Source: Clostridia bacterium
GTDB lineage: Bacteria > Bacillota > Clostridia > Christensenellales > Maliibacteriaceae
Assembly (NCBI GenBank): GCA_017935825.1
Contig: JAGBGW010000311.1
Location: forward strand, 1-10,141
Direction of reading: 5' to 3'
DNA: 10,141 nucleotides
This document shows positions 5,544 to 10,141 of this stretch, piece after piece. The translations under genes and the position numbers were made by a program. The first letter of the stretch is position 1; the number at the start of each line of letters is the position of its first letter. Under the pieces are notes generated by a model that did not search any database, was not told the origin of the DNA, and saw only the letters and a program-made list of their open reading frames with translations.

Positions 5544-5552
5544 TGATATACT
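5544..5552 (+). promoter_or_regulatory. Extended -10 promoter of the nudC-rluA pair
   Basis: TGATATACT matches the TGn-TATAAT extended -10. The expected start of transcription near 5559 gives a leader of about 26 bases before the ATG at 5585. It is divergent from the promoter at 5509-5517. Confidence 0.55.
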
Positions 5553-5584
5553 TAATTCATTCTTATAGATTTATGAGGTTTCTT

Positions 5585-6394
5585 ATGATTCAGGATATCG
5601 CACCCCACGAATATCATATCGGTTACGAATATAAGCGCGAAGCAACCGCTGATGACTTCGCAGTGGTCGTCCGTGATGGCAAGTTTTTGGTGGATGAGCA
5701 GGGGCACTTCCCCACCTTTGCCCTTCTTTCCCTTTCCACGGAAAACGCAAACTACCTGTTCTGCATGGATGAACAGGCGTATTATATGGTAGAAACTGAC
5801 GTGGAAGAGGCGGATGGTCTGCAGTACGTGGCCCCCATGTTCTTCCGCGATGTGGAGCCCCAGCATGCCGCCTTTGCAGGCATCACGGCAGTGCAGCTTT
5901 GCAATTTCTACCTGCGCAATCGGTTCTGCTCCACCTGCGGCCACGCTTTGGAGAAGAAAGAAAGTGAGCGCGCCCTGATCTGTCCCGTCTGCGGACGTAC
6001 GGTCTACCCCCGCATTTCCCCCTGCATCATCGTTGCCGTCACCGATGGCGACCGCGTGGTGCTGACAAGCTACCGCAACCGCACCAACTATGCCCTCATC
6101 GCAGGTTTCTGCGAGGTGGGCGAATCCCCCGAGGACACCGTCCGCCGCGAGGTGATGGAGGAGGTTGGCTTGAAGGTCAAGAACCTTCGCTATTACAAGA
6201 GCCAGCCCTGGTCCTTCTCCGAGACTTTGCTCATGGGCTTCGTGGCAGAGCTGGACGGCGACGACACCATCCACCGCGACGAAAACGAGCTGGGCTTTGC
6301 CGCATGGGTGAACCGCCACGACATCGCAGACAACGTTTTCCACAGAAGTCTGACGGCGGAAATGATCCTTGCCTTCCGCGATGGGTTGATCTAA
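5585..6394 (+). CDS. nudC: NADH pyrophosphatase / NAD-cap hydrolase, NudC family
   Basis: A 269-residue Nudix enzyme of the NudC family, which cleaves NADH to NMNH and AMP and removes NAD caps from RNA. An N-terminal NudC-type domain is followed by a zinc ribbon (C115, C118, C133, C136; CSTCG and CPVCG). A full Nudix box follows at 174-196, GFCEVGE-x7-REVMEEVGL, which fits GX5EX7REUXEEXGU and carries the metal-binding glutamates. The family-specific motif after the box, normally SQPWPFPxS, reads SQPWSFSET (206-214), so both prolines are replaced by serine. Substrate choice could thus differ. The ATG at 5585 has GAGG 6 bases upstream; the earlier in-frame ATGs (5522, 5543, 5573) have no ribosome binding site and lie at or before the predicted leader. 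Its stop codon directly abuts the next start. Confidence 0.92.
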   Translation: MIQDIAPHEYHIGYEYKREATADDFAVVVRDGKFLVDEQGHFPTFALLSLSTENANYLFCMDEQAYYMVETDVEEADGLQYVAPMFFRDVEPQHAAFAGITAVQLCNFYLRNRFCSTCGHALEKKESERALICPVCGRTVYPRISPCIIVAVTDGDRVVLTSYRNRTNYALIAGFCEVGESPEDTVRREVMEEVGLKVKNLRYYKSQPWSFSETLLMGFVAELDGDDTIHRDENELGFAAWVNRHDIADNVFHRSLTAEMILAFRDGLI

Positions 6395-6985
6395 ATGGAT
6401 ATTTTGTACGCCGACGACAGCATCGCCGTCATCGTCAAGCCCGTGGGTCTGGATTCCGAGCACGCAGTGCCTGAGGAAATTCGCAGGGCACTGGGCGGCG
6501 AGGTCTTCCCCATCCACCGCCTTGACCAAAACGTGGGCGGCGTGATGGTCTATGCAAGGAACAAAAGAGCAGCGGCACAGCTTTCAGCCGCCGTGCAGGA
6601 CGGCACCCTCGTCAAAGAATACGTAGCTCTCGTCCACGGCATGGTGGAAGAAGAAGCCGTGCTGGAGGACTTCCTCTTTAAGGATTCCCGAAAAAACAAA
6701 GTTTTCGCCGTGAAAAAAGAGAGAAAAGGTGTCAAATACGCAAAGCTCTCCTACACGCGCCTGAAAAGTGATGACGACACTTCCCTGGTGCGCATTCGCC
6801 TCTACACAGGCCGAAGCCACCAGATCCGTGTCCAGTTTGCAAGCCGCAAACACCCCCTGGTCGGCGACCATAAATACGGCGCCCGCGACAACGAATCCAC
6901 CCCGAAGCTATTCTCCTGCTGCCTCACCTTCCCCTACCAAGGTGAAGAAAGACGATTTGAATATCTGCCCGATTGGGCGAAATAA
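6395..6985 (+). CDS. RluA-family RNA pseudouridine synthase (short, no S4 domain)
   Basis: A 196-residue RluA/TruC-type synthase, which converts specific uridines in rRNA or tRNA to pseudouridine. The catalytic motif HRLD (41-44) contains the nucleophilic Asp44. The residues after it are QNVGG rather than the usual xxTSG. KEYVALVHG (74-82) and the C-terminal signature YTGRSHQIRVQFASRKHPLVG (137-157, with D-H-K-Y-G next) are typical. There is no N-terminal S4 RNA-binding domain, and at under 200 residues it is shorter than RluC/RluD. The ATG follows the nudC stop as TAAATG with only a weak upstream GGGTTG, so translation probably depends on termination at nudC. The target nucleotide cannot be read from sequence. 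Confidence 0.92.
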   Translation: MDILYADDSIAVIVKPVGLDSEHAVPEEIRRALGGEVFPIHRLDQNVGGVMVYARNKRAAAQLSAAVQDGTLVKEYVALVHGMVEEEAVLEDFLFKDSRKNKVFAVKKERKGVKYAKLSYTRLKSDDDTSLVRIRLYTGRSHQIRVQFASRKHPLVGDHKYGARDNESTPKLFSCCLTFPYQGEERRFEYLPDWAK

Positions 6986-6992
6986 GGATATG

Positions 6993-7019
6993 AAAAAAGC
7001 ACGGTTTATCCGTGCTTTT
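6993..7019. terminator. Bidirectional terminator between rluA-like and TIR genes
   Basis: AAAAGCACGG (6995-7004) pairs with CCGTGCTTTT (7010-7019) around a TTTAT loop. T runs on both strands let it serve the nudC-rluA pair and the convergent protease-TIR operon, whose last codon ends at 7027. Confidence 0.88.
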
Positions 7020-7026
7020 GTTGTCT

Positions 7027-8172
7027 TTAAAAAGGCAAATCATCTTGATATCGTTTTTTTATTTTCTCCAGCGGCTCATAAATCTCTATCAACGGTCGTT
7101 CAAAAAGAATCCCTTTTAAAGAAGGATAGACTGCATATCCACTTTCACTTTGAAGAATCATTCCTTTTTTTACATAAAAATCTAATGCTTTCATATACGA
7201 ATCAGAAAGTTTACCATCGAGATCATTCTTCTGTTCCCATTTCTTTATATCTCTGTATAATTCTTCCCATATTCCACACTCCAAAGCTTCAAATCCCGAT
7301 TCAAACAAATACACAGCAAACAAATCTGCTGTTCCTACCAACTCACCGCTATCCAAAAGATTCACAAAGATTTCCCACGCTTCTTTTCCAAAATGTAAAG
7401 TTTGGGCAATTTCCTCGCAAAGCTGCTCCGAATGTTTTGATATTTTCCTGAAAAAAGCAATATCAAGCGTTAATAATTCCCCATCCTCTGTCCCTTCACC
7501 AATCGATGCAAGCAAATCAAAAGCATTACTTATATTTATATTTCGAATTTCATTTTCAAAAAGCCATTCTTTTACATCTTCTCGCCATACTTTTCGAGTA
7601 TTTTTTTCTAAAATACAATATAAAACCCTTCTCTCGTCATGTGTTGTTATCTCGCTTATATCCACAGACATTAATGCATTATTCGGCTTCTCACACGTTC
7701 TTTCACTTAAATATTCTTCATAGGTTTTTCTCAATTTATTATTTGCATTCGTTTGTGTGGTTGCAGAAACACCATTCGTTAAGTGCTTGTCCTTAACACA
7801 ATCATAGATGAAAGAAATATCATTTTCACTGCTTAATCTGCGAATTTTATAATCTCCATTCAGGAATCCAGCCATATTCCTCTCATTGATTTCCGGAAGA
7901 GCAATTAGAATCGGTGCATCCTCTCTATACCAAAATATGCCTGCTTCATTCAAGCAGTATGCACTTTCGTAATAGTCTTTTGACAGAATAGCAATATTCA
8001 AATCACTTTGCCGCAGTCGTTCTCTAACTTCTTCAGAAATCCTTTTTTCAACATCATTCCCTGCACGTGAAGAACAAAATATCTCATCACTTGGCACACC
8101 AACACCAACCAAGTAATCCACAATCATATTTGCAACATCTTCATCCGTCGTTCTATGACTAATAAAAATCAT
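7027..8172 (-). CDS. TIR-domain protein, putative NADase effector with unknown helical C-terminal region
   Basis: A 381-residue protein. Residues 1-125 form a TIR domain: IFISHRTTDEDVANMIVDYL (strand A and helix A), IFCSSRAGNDVEKRI (BB-loop region), SDLNIAILSKDYYES (strand C) and CLNEAG with Glu76. That is the position of the catalytic glutamate in NAD-cleaving TIRs of bacterial immunity such as Thoeris ThsB-like proteins. A polar linker (130-165) follows. The remaining 215 residues are helical: segments around 178-240 (DERRVLYCILEK, then WREDVKEWLFEN) could be a winged-helix-like unit, and 250-345 are helices with no family I recognise. It begins 12 bases after the protease stop codon with GAGGAAAA as ribosome binding site, so the two are cotranscribed. 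Sampled composition is about 37% GC, far below its plus-strand neighbours, suggesting transfer. NADase activity is inferred, not shown. Confidence 0.88.
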   Translation of the reverse strand: MIFISHRTTDEDVANMIVDYLVGVGVPSDEIFCSSRAGNDVEKRISEEVRERLRQSDLNIAILSKDYYESAYCLNEAGIFWYREDAPILIALPEINERNMAGFLNGDYKIRRLSSENDISFIYDCVKDKHLTNGVSATTQTNANNKLRKTYEEYLSERTCEKPNNALMSVDISEITTHDERRVLYCILEKNTRKVWREDVKEWLFENEIRNINISNAFDLLASIGEGTEDGELLTLDIAFFRKISKHSEQLCEEIAQTLHFGKEAWEIFVNLLDSGELVGTADLFAVYLFESGFEALECGIWEELYRDIKKWEQKNDLDGKLSDSYMKALDFYVKKGMILQSESGYAVYPSLKGILFERPLIEIYEPLEKIKKRYQDDLPF

Positions 8173-8175
8173 ACA

Positions 8176-8184
8176 GTTTTCCTC
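8176..8184 (-). promoter_or_regulatory. Ribosome binding site of the TIR gene
   Basis: GAGGAAAAC on the minus strand fills the 12-base gap between the protease stop (8185-8187) and the TIR start (8172). It supports an operon with independent initiation. Confidence 0.75.
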
Positions 8185-9981
8185 TTAGTTCACTCGCACA
8201 TCATAGATAATTTCTGTAGTATCTCTACCTGCGCTTAATCGACAAGCAACTCTACCATTTGCAAAATATAGTTCACCATTTTCTCCAAATTCACAGACAC
8301 TATAAAGTGACTCCTCAAATATTTCTTGGCATTTTACATCATTTATTCTAAACGTTCCATCCCCATCAGAACGTTTCCAATCCTTTATTGCAATTACACC
8401 ATTTTCATCTGCAGATAACAATTCAAAAGATGTGTAATCCTTTGTAATCAAAAAACCTTCATCATATCGTTCATCTATTAAAATCCATTGATCTTCCATC
8501 ATATCATACATATAAACATACGATGCAATTTCTCGTTCACTAAAATAATTTAGTCCTTCAAGCCACACGCTTTCAATTTCAATACACTTCACATACAAAT
8601 TCCCATGACCATCCGGGACTACGCTTTCAACTTGCATTTCTGTATCAATTGCAAATTCTTCACCAGTTGTCAGCGAAAAGAAAACTACCGATGTATCACT
8701 TGCTCCAACCATCACATCTTCAAAAGCAAGGGTATCTGCTTCCGTTTCACACGAACCAATCACGCCGCTTCGCATATCAAGGAGTACCACGCCATTGGGT
8801 ACAACCAATACCATGCCATATGGTGTAATAAAAAAGTTTTCTATTGTTGAAATTGTGGGCAAATCCGAATAGTTTGCCAAAATATTGGCACAGATTTCTC
8901 CTGTTTCCAAATCATAGGATGCAATTCTCTTCTGAGATTCGTCCAAACAATATAAAGTTCCACGATAAATACTTAAACAATCACCGTTAATTCCCTGTAG
9001 AGTTGTGGTTTCGCCAGTTTGCTTATCATACACATGGATACCATCACCATGAAACGCATGATAAATCATTCCATTGTAATCCACAAGATATGCCCTATCA
9101 TAGTAATTCGCAATGGAGTTCCCCATCGGATTATTCAAAGCAGCAATTCTATCAAACAACTCCGCGTCCCCACGTTCCGCATACATGAACTCCGCAGAAG
9201 GAATTGTAAAATTTAGATTCTGTCCTCCATCGTAACCAGAAGAAGTAATACCAATAACTTGCCCTTTTGTATCAAGTAATGCACCACCACTGGAACCAGG
9301 CGAAATAGGTGCAGTGAATTGCAATTCATCATATCCAAAATCATCACGAATTGCGCTGACAATACCACTGGAAACCGTATTCTGCAGACCTACTGGACTG
9401 CCGATGGCATAGACGGTATCACCCACCTTGACCTCGTCTGAATCTGCAATGGGCAATACGGGAAGACCCGTGGGTTGTTCAAAGGAAAGGATGGCAATAT
9501 CCATATCGGGATCACAATACACAACACCTTCGATGGCATACTGCACACCGTCATCGGAGTTGGCTTCCACGTAATACGCACCTTCGATGACGTGGAAATT
9601 GGTCACAAGGGTGGAGTCATCAAATGCCACAAAACCACTGCCCGTTCCAAGTGGTTCGTGGTCTGCATCGTACGCATACAACATCAGCACGGATTCGCTG
9701 AGCTTTGCAATCTGTGCGGCAGATTTTTCTCTGGGCAGCAAAAGAAGGGCACCGACCAGTACCACCGCCGCCAACACAACGCACACCACCACAACCGACA
9801 GCTTTTTCTTCGTTCTGCGTCGATTGTTGGTTGTTCTTCTCTTTTTCGGTTGGGTCGGCATATCGAGAAAATCGAAATGCTCCTCTACCTCCACCGTTTC
9901 TTCTGTATCCTGCACCGTTCCGCAATACCTGCAGAACGTACTGTCATCTGCGATTACTTTTCCACAACGCTTGCAATACAT
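8185..9981 (-). CDS. Membrane-anchored zinc-ribbon/HtrA-like serine protease with C-terminal beta-propeller
   Basis: A 598-residue protein. A zinc ribbon (C3, C6, C17, C20) is followed by an acidic stretch, then a strongly basic run (KKRRTTNNRRRTKKK, 46-60) and a single membrane helix (about 61-82). The basic side faces the cytoplasm, so the rest should lie outside. Residues about 88-265 are a trypsin/HtrA-type protease with the full triad: His130 (TNFHVIEGA), Asp161 (DPDMDIAIL) and Ser231 (SPGSSGGALLD). There is no PDZ domain. From about 290, some seven repeats of 35-50 residues (for example GDGIHVYDKQTGETT, KRIASYDLETGEI) suggest a seven-bladed PQQ/DUF5050-like propeller. The start at 9981 has GGAGGAA 6 bases upstream. 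Positions 9361-9780 are about 51% GC; the propeller half is about 32-38%. It is the first gene of the operon with the TIR gene. Substrate and role are unknown. Confidence 0.88.
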   Translation of the reverse strand: MYCKRCGKVIADDSTFCRYCGTVQDTEETVEVEEHFDFLDMPTQPKKRRTTNNRRRTKKKLSVVVVCVVLAAVVLVGALLLLPREKSAAQIAKLSESVLMLYAYDADHEPLGTGSGFVAFDDSTLVTNFHVIEGAYYVEANSDDGVQYAIEGVVYCDPDMDIAILSFEQPTGLPVLPIADSDEVKVGDTVYAIGSPVGLQNTVSSGIVSAIRDDFGYDELQFTAPISPGSSGGALLDTKGQVIGITSSGYDGGQNLNFTIPSAEFMYAERGDAELFDRIAALNNPMGNSIANYYDRAYLVDYNGMIYHAFHGDGIHVYDKQTGETTTLQGINGDCLSIYRGTLYCLDESQKRIASYDLETGEICANILANYSDLPTISTIENFFITPYGMVLVVPNGVVLLDMRSGVIGSCETEADTLAFEDVMVGASDTSVVFFSLTTGEEFAIDTEMQVESVVPDGHGNLYVKCIEIESVWLEGLNYFSEREIASYVYMYDMMEDQWILIDERYDEGFLITKDYTSFELLSADENGVIAIKDWKRSDGDGTFRINDVKCQEIFEESLYSVCEFGENGELYFANGRVACRLSAGRDTTEIIYDVRVN

Positions 9982-9987
9982 ACGTTG

Positions 9988-9994
9988 TTCCTCC
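9988..9994 (-). promoter_or_regulatory. Ribosome binding site of the protease gene
   Basis: GGAGGAA on the minus strand, 6 bases before the ATG at 9981. Confidence 0.75.
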
Positions 9995-10014
9995 GTGTTA
10001 AAATCTATAACAAC

Positions 10015-10023
10015 AGTATATCA
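10015..10023 (-). promoter_or_regulatory. Extended -10 promoter of the protease-TIR operon
   Basis: TGATATACT on the minus strand is the same nine bases as the nudC promoter. It lies 33 bases before the start codon. No good -35 box is visible. Upstream, AAACCG (10041-10046) can pair with CGGTTT (10057-10062), a weak hairpin of unclear role. Confidence 0.55.
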
Positions 10024-10114
10024 TCCCATGCCGAAATATTAAACCGCAACATATTCCGGTTTTACCTGATGTTGTGTGTACTTTCTTCAAATTACATGTT
10101 CTCCAAGCTTTACA

Positions 10115-10141
10115 GATCCTTCGACTCGCTTCGCTCGCTCA
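10115..10141 (-). repeat. GATCCTTCGACTCGC-type interspersed repeat, cut by the window end
   Basis: GATCCTTCGACTCGCTTCGCTCGCTCA is the reverse-orientation, longer-armed variant of the element at 2291-2316 and 3371-3396. It runs off the end of the window and lies about 90 bases upstream of the protease-TIR promoter. Confidence 0.75.

Noticed and set aside
5552..6529. Long minus-strand open frame (325 codons) opposite nudC and rluA-like genes
   Set aside because: It is antisense to two genes with clear catalytic motifs, has no ribosome binding site and is rich in His/Val/Gly as expected from the complement of GC-rich coding DNA.
10041..10062. Hairpin AAACCG...CGGTTT as a terminator
   Set aside because: The stem is only 6 bp with a 10-base loop and no gene is seen ending beside it inside the window.

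Overview
The window looks like chromosomal DNA from a Gram-positive gut-type clostridium, probably Oscillospiraceae or Ruminococcaceae. The grounds are the protein families present, the GGAGG-type ribosome binding sites, the moderately GC-rich core genes and the dense intergenic hairpin repeats. This placement is inferred; no rRNA or other marker gene is present. Three compositional zones can be seen. Core genes sampled in ligA/AIR-synthase and nudC/rluA are about 60-67% GC. Positions 9361-9780 are about 51% GC. Sampled lines between 7081 and 8880 are only 32-38% GC.

Left part (1-1992): the 3' two-thirds of ligA (NAD-dependent DNA ligase) is followed, probably in one transcript, by a stand-alone AIR-synthase/HypE-like protein and an intrinsic terminator. 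Positions 1993-2525 and 3225-3600 hold no genes. They are packed with short hairpin repeats whose stems vary but which nearly all carry GTAGGG or CCCTAC at an edge. These repeats flank a minus-strand six-helix membrane protein gene.

Middle part (3621-7019): a minus-strand DnaD-domain protein has a hexanucleotide-encoded Thr/Ala linker. Upstream lies a broken C-terminal fragment of a P-II-like nitrogen regulator, then a minus-strand SanA/YdcF-type membrane protein. Divergent from the last is a tightly coupled nudC-rluA-type pair (NADH/NAD-cap hydrolase and pseudouridine synthase). Both divergent genes have extended -10 promoters, and the pair ends at a bidirectional terminator.

Right part (7027-10023): a minus-strand two-gene operon begins at an extended -10 promoter. 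Its first gene encodes a zinc-ribbon, single-pass membrane, HtrA/trypsin-like serine protease with a C-terminal beta-propeller of up to seven repeats. Twelve bases further on, with its own ribosome binding site, comes a TIR-domain protein that keeps the putative NADase glutamate and carries a helical C-terminal region I do not recognise. The AT-rich composition starts abruptly at the TIR end and changes again inside the protease gene. This protease-TIR pair is the best candidate for an undescribed sensing or defence module: an envelope-anchored protease and propeller as possible sensor, and a cytoplasmic TIR as possible NAD-depleting effector. That coupling is inference from adjacency only.
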